This document shows, one piece after another, positions 54,374-64,000 of a stretch of 64,000 nucleotides of DNA. The stretch is from Coleophora flavipennella (lineage: Eukaryota; Arthropoda; Insecta; Lepidoptera; Coleophoridae): contig OX369253.1 of assembly GCA_947284805.1 (NCBI GenBank), positions 17,305,936 to 17,369,935 on the forward strand, read 5' to 3'. The notes beneath the pieces were generated by a model. That model was not told the DNA's origin. It saw only the letters and a program-made list of their open reading frames with translations, and did not search any database. The position numbers were made by a program, and so were the translations under genes. The stretch's first letter is position 1. Every line of letters begins with the position of its first letter.

Positions 54374-55055
54374 TGTGCACGATGGACACTTAAAAACGTA
54401 AAGTTTCTTTGTTGATAAATTTTGTTGATTGTAAATTTGTGTATGTATTAAAGTTGCGATACGTTATATTTTTGAATTGTTATATGTACATAGATATAGA
54501 TAGTTAAGTTGTAGTTTTAAGTTATCTTGTTTTATAAGCCTTTTGTATGTTTTCTAAATAAATGTGTTTTGTAACTGTGTTTTGCTTGGGGAGGCTTAGA
54601 GGGAGGTCTAGGTAATTAGTTTGGTAAAGGTGGCGAGATGGAAGCCTGGTAGAACCCCTGAGGAGAGGTAAAAGGTTTTTGGTAAGCAGCGAGCTGCCTC
54701 CGCGACCGTTATTTCAAAACGGCGCGGCGCGGAAATTGGTCGTAGGCGGCTCTCTGTACGGTATTGCTCCAAAGGGGTGGGTAAGTGCACCATCTTCCGT
54801 CTCGCTTCCTCCTATGGCGCCATCCCGCTCTGGAAATTTAATATAAATATAGCGTAGGCGTCATAGAGCGTATTCATTCAAATTCAACATTTTCGACAAG
54901 CCACCGAGTAACAACGAGACCTCCCTCGAGCTCCCATAAGCAAATCAACCACTGAAATTGTTCAAGACTGAAGATATCACGGCTGTTTTCCTTGTCTCTA
55001 CAACCTCCGCGTCGCCCTGCATTTCCTGTACCATCATCGAAGGGGATCAGCAACA
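54374..55055 (+). repeat. 5' LTR of the BEL/Pao element
   Basis: 682 bp, TGTGCACGATGG to GATCAGCAACA. Contains a TATA box at 54842-54849 (tataaata) about 30 bp upstream of a likely start region, and an AATAAA at 54557-54562. The half after 54590 is GC-richer than the first part. Confidence 0.95.
54842..54849 (+). promoter_or_regulatory. TATA box in the LTR
   Basis: tataaata in the sequence atttaatataaatatagcg; the only strong TATA motif in the GC-richer half of the LTR. It would start the genomic RNA near 54870-54880. The same motif at 61175-61182 in the 3' LTR. Confidence 0.55.
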
Positions 55056-55059
55056 TTTT

Positions 55060-55080
55060 ATGGTCCTTCGTGAAGCCGGA
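55060..55080 (+). other. Probable primer-binding site
   Basis: tggtccttcgtgaagccgga begins five bases after the LTR, as expected for a tRNA primer-binding site (TGG start). I did not identify the tRNA. Confidence 0.6.
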
Positions 55081-55134
55081 TCCCTGGACTGAAGAGAAAA
55101 AACCTGAAGAACTACGTCGTCGAGCCACGCCGCC

Positions 55135-58100
55135 ATGACGAGATCCACGCGTTCCAAGACCGCGTCCAAGCAGGCTGCCCAAGAGACGACGGATTCTGAA
55201 AATACCACAACTGAAGGTACGGGAAACACGACTTCGGGAGAAACAGCGACCTGGAGCCACGGCACTACGCAAACTGGGGAAACCGTAACGGAAACTACGA
55301 ACACCGAGGCTGACGTCACGGTTGTGGAGACCCGACCTAAATCAGTTAGGTCAGACCGCTCCAAGGCTTCTCGCAAGAGGTTCCTCGCGAAACTGGAAGC
55401 CAAGGAGAGGCTGGCTGAGCTGGCGGTCAAAGCAATCGCGGCGGAACGGGCCTTAGAGGAGGCACATTTGCGGAGAATTATGGAGGACTCTGACCAGGAG
55501 CTGGACCCTGCAGATGAATCGGCTGACGAAGAAGTCAGGCAGGGCTCAGAGCGAGTGGCTGAATGGATGGAAAAGCACACAGGAGCGAAAGGACACGCTC
55601 ACACCCAACCGGGGCCTGCGGTGACCGAACGACTGCGGCCTGCGGCCTCACGAGAACCCGTGGGGCAGGGTGGGGAGGAGTCCGCGAAACCGGAGAGCAC
55701 CCCTCAGAAAACCGAGCCGGCTGCGCCGCAAACCGACATTGCGGCCCTCGCAGCGGCCCTACAGAGCGTCATTCGCACATCGGCGAGAGGGGCGCCCAGA
55801 TATCTCCAGGAGCTGCCTGGTTTCGACGGGAGAAGTGATAGCTGGCTTGCATTTAAGACAGCATTCGTCGAGACAGAAACAAATTTCACAAGAACAGAAA
55901 ACGTCGCAAGAATTCGAAAGAGCCTCACCGGAGCAGCAAAGGAAGCTGCCAGCTGCTTACTAATCAGCAGCACGGAACCCAGAAAAATCATCGAGGCTCT
56001 GGAGCGGCGGTTCGGACGAGCAGAAGCGCTAGTCCTGCGTGAGATTGAGAAAACCCGCGCGCTATCCCGCATAGGAGACAGCCCACGAGAAGTGTGTGTT
56101 TTTGCGAACAAAGTAGCAAATGTTGTGGCCACCATCGAGGCGCTGCGGAGAGACGCGTACCTATGCAATCCCGAGCTGGTACGCACAATTCTTGAGAAGA
56201 TTTCACCGATACTCCGAAACAAGTGGTATGACTTCGCAGCGCGAGAAGACAACACGCCAGACCTCAAAAAACTGGCATCTTTTCTCAACGAAGAGGCGGA
56301 CAAATGCGGCCCCTACGCTCCGGCTGAAACAACACCAGCCGAGACGCCACGAGAGAGAGCGAGAAAGAAGATCGTAGAGAAAAACTTTGCTGCAACGGCA
56401 ACTACGCCTACAACCACGACATGCCCACAGTGCAGCGGCAGTCACAAACTGTTGGAGTGCCGACAGTTCGTCGAGGCTGATGTCAACGGACGCTGGGACC
56501 TGGTACGCCGGCACCGCCAATGCTTCCGGTGTGTGAGGAGCAACCACAGACGCTTCAGTTGCCGAGCGAAGCCGTGTGGAACAAACGGCTGTCGCGCTCC
56601 CCATCACTCGCTGCTGCATTCAGAGCGGCCAAGAGAAGAACCCAAGAAGGCGGAAGAAGTCGCGTCGGCCCTCGAGTTCGCCCACTCCACTCGGGCGGGC
56701 TCACGCCGGGCCTACTTGAAAATCGCGCCGATCGTTCTCACCGGTCCGCGAAACACTGTCGAGACGTACGCGCTGCTGGACGAGGGCAGTACTATCACCA
56801 TCATTGACGAAGACATCGTCGAGTCCCTCGGCCTGGAAGGGCCCACTAACAACCTGTGGGTCATAGGAGTCAACGGCACGCGGCGCAAGCACGAAAACAG
56901 CAAAACAGTCGACGTGCGAGTGAGAGGGAAATACTCACTCGATTCTTACGAACTGCAAGGGGCACGCACGGTCGAGCGACTCGATTTCACTACTCAGTCG
57001 CTCGGCGAAGAAGACCTGGAGGACTGCCCACACCTGGAGGACCTCAGACATGAACTGATGTACCAAAATGCCAAGCCGAAAGTTCTCATCGGGCAAGATA
57101 ACTGGGAACTCATCGTGTCGCGCGATGTGCGAGCAGGACGGAGAGACCGACCCGTAGCCTCACTCACACAACTCGGGTGGGTGCTACACGGGTGCCGCTC
57201 GTCGCACACAGAGCCCGTTTCGTTTTGCGGGTATCTGTCTACCAAGGAGGAATCCAGCGACGAAATGGAAAATGCTATGCGGAGATACTTCGCCCTGGAG
57301 TCGCTGGGCGTTGAGCCAAGGAAGACGCGCGATGACCCGGAGCAGCGAGCGCTACGCTTGCTAGAGGAGACAACCACACGCCTCCCAGATGGTCGCTTCC
57401 AAACTGGCCTTCTATGGAAAGAAGACAACACAAGAATGCCCGACAACTATGGCAATGCAAAGAAGAGGCTGCTCAACATCGAGAAGCGCCTAGATCGAGA
57501 TCTTGATCTGAAAACAAAGTATGAAGAAAGGATGCAGAACCTCTTTACCAAGGGGTACGCCGAGCCCGCCACGACGCAGCCTACACCTGGAAAGGTGTGG
57601 TACCTACCTCACTTTGCTGTGGTCAACCCAGACAAGCCGAAGATACGTCTTGTGCACGACGCAGCTGCCAGAACTGAGGGGAGAAGCCTGAACGACGCGC
57701 TGCTGCCCGGGCCCGACCTACTACAATCTCTGCCCGGCGTAGTTATGCGCTTCCGGCAGAGCCCGTACGCTGTGACTGCGGACATTCGCGAGATGTTTAT
57801 GCAAATACGCATAAAACCAGAAGACAGAGACGCCCTGCGCTTCCTGTGGAGAGGGAGCGAGAGAGGAGATGTGCCGCCGTCAGAATACCGAATGACGAGC
57901 GTGGTGTTCGGTGCGACCTCATCGCCGTGCACAGCTCTCTTCGTCAAAAACAAAAACGCAGCTGACTATGCAGAACAGTTCCCGGAGGCGGCGCAGGCTA
58001 TAGTGAAAAGTCACTATATGGATGACTACATCGCCAGCTACGGGACAGACGGAGAGACCCTCGAGACAGCCACGGCGGTCGAACACATCCATCGGCAGGC

Positions 58101-59667
58101 CGGCTTTGAGTTGCGCGGGTGGGCATCCAACTCGCCCTCCGTGCTCCGTCACTACGCTACGAACGAGGCGGAGGCTACCATCCCTATCGGCGGGAGCGAG
58201 ACAGAGCGAACACTGGGCCTGCTCTGGGAAGTAGGGCCGGACAACCTAGGCTTCAGACTCAACCGCAAGAGGGCGCCACTGGAAGTCATCGACGGGCTGC
58301 GCGCGCCGACGAAACGAGAGGCCCTCAGCGTGATCATGTCCCTATACGATCCGCTGGGGCTAATAGCACCTGTAACTACGCCGGCCAAGCGCATCATGCA
58401 AGACACCTGGCGCTACCACACTAACTGGGACGCCGATCTGCCAGACGAGCTACACGAAAAATGGTACGAGTGGCTACGCACGCTACGCGCTACGGAGCGG
58501 CTACGCATCCCACGCTGTTACGACACGGGCGCCGTGACCAAGCGGGCGCTCCACACCTTTGTCGACGCGAGCGAGGAAGCCTACGCCGCCGCTGTGTACT
58601 GGCGGAACGAGAGGTCCGATGGAAGCGTGAGCGTCGTGCTGGCTGCCGCTAAGAGCCGGGTGACACCACTCAAACCCGTGTCGATCCCGAGGCTCGAGCT
58701 GCAGGCGGCGCTGCTGGGAGCGCGACTAGCCCACACTGTCACGCGCGAACACGACTGGGAAGCAGAGGCGCGACACTACTGGTCCGATTCTCGCACGGCT
58801 CTCGCATGGATACGAGCCGAGCCGCGAGCATTCAAGTGCTTTGTGGCACACCGGCTGGCAGAAATCGAAGAAACGACGAAGAAAAACGAGTGGAGATGGG
58901 TCCCAACAGCCCATAACGTCGCTGATGATGCTACGCGAGCCACCCCGGCGGACTTCGGCGCCGCACACAGATGGTTTCACGGCCCCGAGTTTCTATATCA
59001 ACCTGAGGAATGCTGGCCGCAAGAAAACCGACGCGCCGCGGCCTCAGTCACCGGGGAAGAACGAGAAGCTTGCTACGCGACTACGACGACTACGACGCTA
59101 CGAAGCCACGCCCACCTGCCCGACGTAGCGAGATTTTCACGCTGGACACGCCTCATCCGAGCAACAGCGCGTGTTCTACAGTTCGTCGAGCAATGCCGAG
59201 GCCGCACACAACACATTGCAGCCGCGAAGAGGAAGCGAACTGCCAAAAATGAAAACAGAGATCCTACGTGGGGAGAGGCTAAAAAGAAAAAGAAACTGAA
59301 AAAAAGCCTTTCAGTCGACACGCCGGACCGCTTCATGGGAATCGAAGCGCACCTACTCATACGCGCAGAAAAGCTATGGGTGCGAGCAGCGCAGGAAGAC
59401 TCGTATGCGAGAGAGAGACGGAGAATCGAGAGAGGAGCCCTACCTACCGGCGACGATAAGCTAGCCGCCCTAAGTATTACGGTGGGCACCGACGGAATCC
59501 TGCGACTCAAAGGACGAGTGGAGAAGGCCGTCGACATATCAGAAGAAGCTGCAAGCCCCGCAGTGCTGGACGGCAGGCACCCCTTCACCCGCCTGTACCT
59601 GCAACACCTGCACGAGCGGCTGAGCCACGGCGGAGTGGAGCTGGTGGTGAACGAGGCGCGCCAGTGA
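55135..59667 (+). CDS. BEL/Pao polyprotein: gag, protease, RT, RNase H
   Basis: 1510 codons from ATG in a strong context (gccgccATGa). A charged N-terminus with a probable coiled coil (KLEAKERLAELAVKAIAAER) precedes a DUF1759-like capsid region from residue about 222 (LPGFDGRSDSWLAFKTAF). A CCHC zinc knuckle lies at C463, C466, H471 and C476. The protease catalytic motif is LLDEGST with D549. RT motifs include KIRLVHDAA, VTADIREMFMQI and YMDD at 961-964. RNase H acidic residues D1144, E1188 and D1218 and the HNVADDATR motif follow. The frame ends just after HERLSHGGVELVVNEARQ, the first half of the integrase zinc module, at a TGA. Together these make the particle, process it, and copy the RNA to DNA. 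The remainder of the protein is in the next entry. Confidence 0.95.
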   Translation: MTRSTRSKTASKQAAQETTDSENTTTEGTGNTTSGETATWSHGTTQTGETVTETTNTEADVTVVETRPKSVRSDRSKASRKRFLAKLEAKERLAELAVKAIAAERALEEAHLRRIMEDSDQELDPADESADEEVRQGSERVAEWMEKHTGAKGHAHTQPGPAVTERLRPAASREPVGQGGEESAKPESTPQKTEPAAPQTDIAALAAALQSVIRTSARGAPRYLQELPGFDGRSDSWLAFKTAFVETETNFTRTENVARIRKSLTGAAKEAASCLLISSTEPRKIIEALERRFGRAEALVLREIEKTRALSRIGDSPREVCVFANKVANVVATIEALRRDAYLCNPELVRTILEKISPILRNKWYDFAAREDNTPDLKKLASFLNEEADKCGPYAPAETTPAETPRERARKKIVEKNFAATATTPTTTTCPQCSGSHKLLECRQFVEADVNGRWDLVRRHRQCFRCVRSNHRRFSCRAKPCGTNGCRAPHHSLLHSERPREEPKKAEEVASALEFAHSTRAGSRRAYLKIAPIVLTGPRNTVETYALLDEGSTITIIDEDIVESLGLEGPTNNLWVIGVNGTRRKHENSKTVDVRVRGKYSLDSYELQGARTVERLDFTTQSLGEEDLEDCPHLEDLRHELMYQNAKPKVLIGQDNWELIVSRDVRAGRRDRPVASLTQLGWVLHGCRSSHTEPVSFCGYLSTKEESSDEMENAMRRYFALESLGVEPRKTRDDPEQRALRLLEETTTRLPDGRFQTGLLWKEDNTRMPDNYGNAKKRLLNIEKRLDRDLDLKTKYEERMQNLFTKGYAEPATTQPTPGKVWYLPHFAVVNPDKPKIRLVHDAAARTEGRSLNDALLPGPDLLQSLPGVVMRFRQSPYAVTADIREMFMQIRIKPEDRDALRFLWRGSERGDVPPSEYRMTSVVFGATSSPCTALFVKNKNAADYAEQFPEAAQAIVKSHYMDDYIASYGTDGETLETATAVEHIHRQAGFELRGWASNSPSVLRHYATNEAEATIPIGGSETERTLGLLWEVGPDNLGFRLNRKRAPLEVIDGLRAPTKREALSVIMSLYDPLGLIAPVTTPAKRIMQDTWRYHTNWDADLPDELHEKWYEWLRTLRATERLRIPRCYDTGAVTKRALHTFVDASEEAYAAAVYWRNERSDGSVSVVLAAAKSRVTPLKPVSIPRLELQAALLGARLAHTVTREHDWEAEARHYWSDSRTALAWIRAEPRAFKCFVAHRLAEIEETTKKNEWRWVPTAHNVADDATRATPADFGAAHRWFHGPEFLYQPEECWPQENRRAAASVTGEEREACYATTTTTTLRSHAHLPDVARFSRWTRLIRATARVLQFVEQCRGRTQHIAAAKRKRTAKNENRDPTWGEAKKKKKLKKSLSVDTPDRFMGIEAHLLIRAEKLWVRAAQEDSYARERRRIERGALPTGDDKLAALSITVGTDGILRLKGRVEKAVDISEEAASPAVLDGRHPFTRLYLQHLHERLSHGGVELVVNEARQ
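59665..59667 (+). other. Single in-frame TGA in the polyprotein
   Basis: Context cgccagTGActatgg: the stop lies between the HH and CC halves of the integrase zinc module. TGA followed by CTA is a context known to favour read-through in some RNAs (established knowledge). Here a plain mutation of an arginine codon is more likely, because the other frames and domains are intact and no regulatory use of a stop at this point is known to me. Confidence 0.9.
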
Positions 59668-60726
59668 CTATGGGTCACGCGCATCCGGCCTACAGTCAAA
59701 GAAGTCCTGCGAAGCTGCCCTGCCTGTCGCCTGAGGAAGGCGAAACCCGCCAGCCCGTCGACTGGCAACCTGCCGGCGGGCCGCCTGGCGCATCACGCGC
59801 GCCCCTTCACGTTTACCGGCCTAGACTACTTCGGTCCGGTGACTGTGACTGTGGGGCGCCGCACCGAGAAGCGATACGTGGCCCTATTCACGTGTCTGAC
59901 GTCGCGCGCCGTGCACCTGGAGATTGCCGCGTCGCTGAGCGCCGACTCAGCCATATCAGCGCTCCGGCGTTTCATCGCGCGGCGGGGACCGCCCAAAGAA
60001 GTCTGGAGTGACAACGCGACCAACTTCAAGGCGGCGGATCGAGAGCTAGCTGCAGCAGTCGAGACCATGGGAGCGGAAGCCAGCGCGCAGCACATCGTGT
60101 GGCGGTTCATGCCACCCTCAGCCCCCTTCATGGCAGGCGCCTGGGAGCGCATGGTGCGCACAGTCAAGGAGGCGCTGCGAGCCACGCTGCAGGAGCAGCG
60201 GCCGAGCGAGGAAACACTCCATACCCTGCTGGTGGAGTGCGAGAATGTGGTGAACTCGAGACCGCTGACCCACGTGAGCGTCGACTCAGCGGAGCCCGAG
60301 GCGCTGACCCCGAATCACATCCTAGTCGGGCCCAACTGTCATGTGCCACCCCCGGGCACGTTCACTCCCGAAGACATCAACGCGCGCACGCACTGGAGGC
60401 GCGCACAGCTGCTAGCCGACAACTTCTGGCGGCGGTGGGTGAGAGAGTACCTCCCCACACTCCAACACCGGCGGGAGCCCAGGGCCTCCGGAGAGGCCCC
60501 CAAAATCGGTGACCTGGTGGTCATCGCCGACAGCAACCTGCCACGCAACTGCTGGCCCAGAGGACGCATCACCCGGACGTTCCCGGGCGAGGACGGCGAA
60601 GTGCGCGTGGTGGAGGTGACCACGAGCCGAGGACGCGTGCTGAGGCGGCCCACCAAGAAGATCATCGTGCTACCAGTGCTGGATCACAAAGGTGACGGCG
60701 GGAGAATGTGCACGATGGACACTTAA
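59668..60726 (+). pseudogene. Integrase and C-terminal part, behind a stop codon
   Basis: Continues in the same frame after the TGA. The zinc-module cysteines are CPAC (codons 1528 and 1531 counting from 55135). The integrase core has GLDYFGP (D1564), SDNATNF (D1626) and AWERMV (E1671), the DDE triad that cuts target DNA and joins the ends. After NHILVG comes a DUF5641-like domain (HWRRAQLLADNFWRRW, IGDLVVIADSNLPRN) and the frame ends at 60726, 19 bases into the 3' LTR. Translation could not start efficiently here, so this copy should not make integrase unless the stop is read through. A GTG at 59839 is not a credible start. Confidence 0.9.
60690..60706 (+). other. Polypurine tract
   Basis: aggtgacggcgggagaa directly precedes the TGTG of the 3' LTR. 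Purine-rich apart from three pyrimidines, as expected for plus-strand priming. Confidence 0.65.
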
Positions 60727-61388
60727 AAACGTAAAGTTTCTTTGTTGATAAATTTTGTTGATTGTAAATTTGTGTATGTATTAAAGTTGCGATACGTTAT
60801 ATTTTTGAATTGTTATATGTACATAGATATAGATAGTTAAGTTGTAGTTTTAAGTTATCTTGTTTTATAAGCCTTTTGTATGTTTTCTAAATAAATGTGT
60901 TTTGTAACTGTGTTTTGCTTGGGGAGGCTTAGAGGGAGGTCTAGGTAATTAGTTTGGTAAAGGTGGCGAGATGGAAGCCTGGTAGAACCCCTGAGGAGAG
61001 GTAAAAGGTTTTTGGTAAGCAGCGAGCTGCCTCCGCGACCGTTATTTCAAAACGGCGCGGCGCGGAAATTGGTCGTAGGCGGCTCTCTGTACGGTATTGC
61101 TCCAAAGGGGTGGGTAAGTGCACCATCTTCCGTCTCGCTTCCTCCTATGGCGCCATCCCGCTCTGGAAATTTAATATAAATATAGCGTAGGCGTCATAGA
61201 GCGTATTCATTCAAATTCAACATTTTCGACAAGCCACCGAGTAACAACGAGACCTCCCTCGAGCTCCCATAAGCAAATCAACCACTGAAATTGTTCAAGA
61301 CTGAAGATATCACGGCTGTTTTCCTTGTCTCTACAACCTCCGCGTCGCCCTGCATTTCCTGTACCATCATCGAAGGGGATCAGCAACA
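60707..61388 (+). repeat. 3' LTR of the BEL/Pao element
   Basis: 682 bp, the same length as the 5' LTR. I saw no difference on reading both. Followed by ATATA. Confidence 0.95.
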
Positions 61389-61720
61389 ATATAAATAAAC
61401 TATAGCTGAAGATTAAGACTAAAAACTAAAATTAAATTTTATGTCGAAAAGGTCCAAAACTCAGCATGGTGCTGTGGTTTTATTACTAAAACCATAGCGC
61501 TGATATTCTGCCAATGGAAAACACCCTATGAATTTTGATTCCCTTGAGAGTGCATGTGTGATGACTCCCGGTGCATCAAGGAAAAACGTTTCTCTGAGCT
61601 CAGAGCTGTAGCTACAGCTCCTCGCTTAATTCTTACTAGTTTGTCGAAAACGACTTTGCTCAGCAGTCTTGGGCTGTTATCACTCACGATTGTGGACATT
61701 TCAGCTGCACTGCAAAATAT
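61389..61720. other. AT-rich DNA, nothing recognised
   Basis: Starts with the target duplication ATATA. Contains 'ctgtggttttattactaaaac'-type AT-rich sequence and a 64-codon ORF without motif. Confidence 0.5.
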
Positions 61721-61915
61721 TTCTGCAGCGCGCTATATATGTGTCTGATCTAGGAGTATACCAGTTTTTCATACCAGTTTTTCTGCAGCGCGCTATATAT
61801 GTGTCTGATCTAGGAGTATACCAGTTTTTCATACCAGTTCATACCAGTTCATACCAGTTTTTCTGCAGCGCGCTATATATGTGTCTGATCTAGGAGTATA
61901 CCGGTTTTTCCACTC
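61721..61915 (+). repeat. 60/80-bp tandem repeat, three units
   Basis: ttctgcagcgcgctatatat starts units at 61721, 61781 and 61861, each followed by 'gtgtctgatctaggagtata'. The second is longer by two extra copies of ttcataccag. Confidence 0.92.
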
Positions 61916-61919
61916 GCTT

Positions 61920-62157
61920 TACATTAACAGGTCACGGGTTTAATTACCGGCGGATCATAGTTTGTAAAATTGAGATAGAAAGGTGGAAGGGCATTTTTTA
62001 AGTCCGCATGCTTAGCTGCTATCATGTTGTAGATAATTTAGCAGTCTTTTAGCCTAAACATCAATGTTAACACCATGATATGTTCCGGCATGAAGATAAG
62101 ATAATATCCATATCTTTGTATTGGGGAACCTTGGTAAGCCCGCTTCTAGCTTTGACC
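61920..62157 (+). repeat. SINE A, diverged
   Basis: Head remnant 'tcacgggtttaattaccggc', body 'gatatgttccggcatgaaga' and 'aaccttggtaagcccgcttc'. Tail missing. Confidence 0.7.
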
Positions 62158-62479
62158 TCAGTAGTTTAATATCCGCACGTCAGATATGTCCGCCCAGTTG
62201 TTACAGAGCTCTTAAGTATACTTTCTTTGTATTATATCAAAGATTTTTGTTACTGGTTTACTATTAGTCGGTCAATTTTCGAGTGTTTTTAATAGATTAT
62301 TTTATTCTAGGCTAAAATCTGTCGCTTTTCAGAGTTTTGTCACAATCCGTTCAGTGGTTTATGCGTGATTACACACATAAACAAACAAACAGAAAAAAAA
62401 CAATAACTGACCTAACATCTCCATTTACTTATTTTAAGTCGTCCTAGTTCTTATTTAATTTTTTTTTGGTTATTTGTTT
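62158..62479 (+). repeat. LINE-tail-like AT-rich sequence
   Basis: 'tttgtcacaatccgttcagt' and 'tgattacacacataaacaaa' are typical of the 3' UTR of dispersed non-LTR elements. No ORF. Confidence 0.45.
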
Positions 62480-62868
62480 GTTACCTTTTCATGCTTTAAC
62501 ACCTTGACCAATATTGATAAAAAAAACTCTTGGATTGCTGTGATTTGTTGCAAAGAGATGTTTGAGGAAGTGGAAAATGACATAATTTACTACTTAGCAT
62601 ATCCAAACATAATTCCCAAGGGATCTGGGGCAAACTCATTTCCACGCTCCCGCACATGAGCATCACAAGTGATTTTTTGTATAATTGTTTGAGGGGGTGG
62701 GAAGTGACATAGACTGCTAATCAGAATAGCCCGATGTAGATCCCGAGGGATCTGGACATAGCTCATGTCCACGCTCGCGATTCGTTAGCGGCTCGCGCAC
62801 CACTCAAATTAAAAGACAATCATAAAAACGATGTCTACGCGGGCGAAGCCGCGGGAAAAAGCAAGTTT
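62480..62868 (-). repeat. Family C copy, minus strand
   Basis: 'ttaccttttcatgctttaac' at the 3' side, 'gggatctggacatagctcat' internally and 'gtctacgcgggcgaagccgc' at the 5' end, all inverse to 26880-27330. Confidence 0.75.
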
Positions 62869-63039
62869 TATGGCAGTTTTAAATGTCATATAAACATATG
62901 TTTAAATACAAATTAATCCTCAATGAGAAAACTCCAGGGGTTTATCTATCTCAGTAAACTGATGGGTGATGAGACAAGAAGAGAAAGAGACAGACTATCC
63001 GAGAATTATGTCATTATTACGTTTTATTTTAAATTGTAG

Positions 63040-63362
63040 CCTTTTTTTTATTCATAATTGGTAAGCCCTTGGCATCATCTCACCTGATGGTAAGTGACGA
63101 TGATGCGAAGATGAAAGCGGGCTTACTAAGATTCCTTAACGCAATGGAGAACTGGCTATCTTATTTTCAAGCCGGAACATATCAATGTTGTTTACACTGA
63201 TGTTTGACGGCAAGACTTAGATAAAATGGTGATAGCTAGCCAGTCGGGTTTAGAAAATGCCCTACCAAAACCAAACTGAGTATTTCAAGTTGAACCCACC
63301 GGGAATCGAACCCGCGACCTCCTGGTGTGAAGTGAATAGACTAACCATTACGCTACTGAATA
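63040..63362 (-). repeat. SINE A, near full length
   Basis: 'ttcataattggtaagcccttgg' tail, 'cttattttcaagccggaac' body and a head with 'gggaatcgaacccgcgacc' and 'aaccattacgctactgaa'. Confidence 0.85.
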
Positions 63363-63446
63363 ATTAGAGTACAATAAAGTCTTACTGCATCCTTTGTCGA
63401 AGTAAAAAGTGTGTGTCCCTTCAATTACATAATTTGATATTTATAC

Positions 63447-63735
63447 TAGCTTTGCCCGCGACTTCGCCCGCGTGGACATCGTTTTTAGGACTGTCTTTGA
63501 GGGTGAGTGAACATGAGTTTTCTCCAGATATCTCAGAAACTATATCAAGCTATTCTGATTAGCGGTCCGTGGCCCTTCTCACCCCCTCAACCAATTATCT
63601 ACAAAAAACCACCGTTGCTCCGTTGCGACGCCGACGTGCGCGAGCATGGAAATGAGTTTTACCCAGATCCCTCGGGAACTATGTCAGATTATGCAAAATA
63701 TTAAAATGATGTCTACGCGGGCTGAGCCGCGGGTA
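63447..63735. repeat. Head-to-head family C pair
   Basis: The left end is the plus-strand opening (ctagctttgcccgcgacttc). The right end is its inverse (cgggctgagccgcgggtaaa then agctagt), so two 5' halves face each other. The sequence after 63752 resembles that after 62880, which suggests one end belongs to a duplicated segment. Confidence 0.7.
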
Positions 63736-64000
63736 AAAGCTAGTTTTATTAGATGTATAGATTAAAGTAATAAAAAATCATATTTATATGTTTAAATACA
63801 CATTAGTCCTCATTGTGAAACCCCTAGTGATTAACCTAACTCAATTATTTATAATAATTTATCTCAGTAATTGAATCATGTCATTACCCACCCTTAAACC
63901 ATCTCTGTGCGAAAAAAACACAACAATCAAATGTGCCGTTGTAATTAGCCACAAAAGTATATTTTTTCAGTTCTCTCAGGAACTGCAGCGGACCATGCTA
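63736..64000 (+). repeat. Duplicated AT-rich segment and family C internal part
   Basis: 63775-63840 ('tatgtttaaatacacattag') parallels 62893-62955 ('tatgtttaaatacaaattaa'). 63885-64000 is internal family C ('ccatctctgtgcg', 'aactgcagcggacc') and runs off the window. Confidence 0.6.

Larger units (their letters stand above)
54374..61388 (+). mobile_element. BEL/Pao LTR retrotransposon, near intact
   Basis: 7,015 bp: two 682-bp LTRs that look identical by eye, flanked by the 5-bp direct repeat ATATA (54369-54373 and 61389-61393). Between them lies one long frame with gag (DUF1759-like), CCHC knuckle, aspartic protease (DUF1758-like), reverse transcriptase, RNase H and integrase plus a C-terminal DUF5641-like domain. 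Domain order and the 5-bp duplication are those of BEL/Pao. There is no envelope ORF. The single stop codon at 59665-59667 is the only disruption I see. Internal sequence is GC-rich, unlike the flanks. Confidence 0.95.

Noticed and set aside
54557..54562. AATAAA as the element's poly-A signal
   Set aside because: It lies upstream of the TATA box in the LTR, so it would not leave an R region shared by both RNA ends. Possibly a chance match.
55047..55580. Minus-strand ORF of 177 codons, and other long antisense ORFs in 55-60 kb
   Set aside because: Shadows of the GC-rich BEL/Pao coding frame; no motifs.
59839..60726. Independent integrase gene starting at 59839
   Set aside because: The first codon is GTG and the frame is continuous with the polyprotein except for the stop at 59665-59667.

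Overview
This window looks like gene-poor, transposon-rich nuclear DNA of an insect, most likely a moth or butterfly (Lepidoptera). That assignment is inference. It rests on AT-rich DNA and on interspersed repeats I recognise as typical of lepidopteran genomes: tRNA-headed SINEs, repeats ending in the ACCGACTTC motif, the 'gcttcgcccgcg' family, the 'agggttccgta' family, and an RTE-type LINE tail. I found no host protein-coding gene, rRNA or functional tRNA that I can defend. Every long ORF with recognisable similarity belongs to a mobile element.

Layout. 0.1-4.5 kb: a 164-bp satellite of 14 units, inside an element bounded by inverted termini, with an RTE fragment inserted at its right end. 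4.5-12.9 kb: SINE copies, AT-rich filler, and a decayed LINE ORF1 on the minus strand (8.3-9.4 kb). 12.9-23.2 kb: one old CR1/L2-like LINE split by a stack of later insertions. These are a 4.4-kb non-autonomous LTR element, a 1.4-kb TA-flanked inverted-repeat element inside the duplicated target site of the LTR element, and a twin-primed RTE LINE in the 3' UTR with an 11-bp target duplication. 23.2-38.5 kb: SINEs, MITE-like inverted repeats, a 142-bp hairpin, an 80/81-bp minisatellite and two LINE fragments. 38.99-42.51 kb: a fold-back element with about 1-kb inverted arms. One arm lacks a 77-bp segment that has the boundaries of a spliceosomal intron and interrupts a small ORF. 42.6-54.2 kb: a tandemly duplicated GC-rich block, more SINEs and MITEs. 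54.37-61.39 kb: a BEL/Pao LTR retrotransposon with apparently identical 682-bp LTRs, a 5-bp target duplication and a polyprotein frame open except for one stop codon. 61.4-64 kb: short tandem repeats, SINEs and head-to-head repeat pairs.

How the pieces work together. The only complete protein-coding programme is the BEL/Pao polyprotein: gag, zinc knuckle, protease, reverse transcriptase, RNase H and integrase, with the stop codon inside the integrase zinc-binding module. The LINE, SINE and MITE pieces are mostly dead copies that would depend on enzymes encoded elsewhere. The window is most informative as a record of insertion order and for the fold-back element with the intron-like arm difference.
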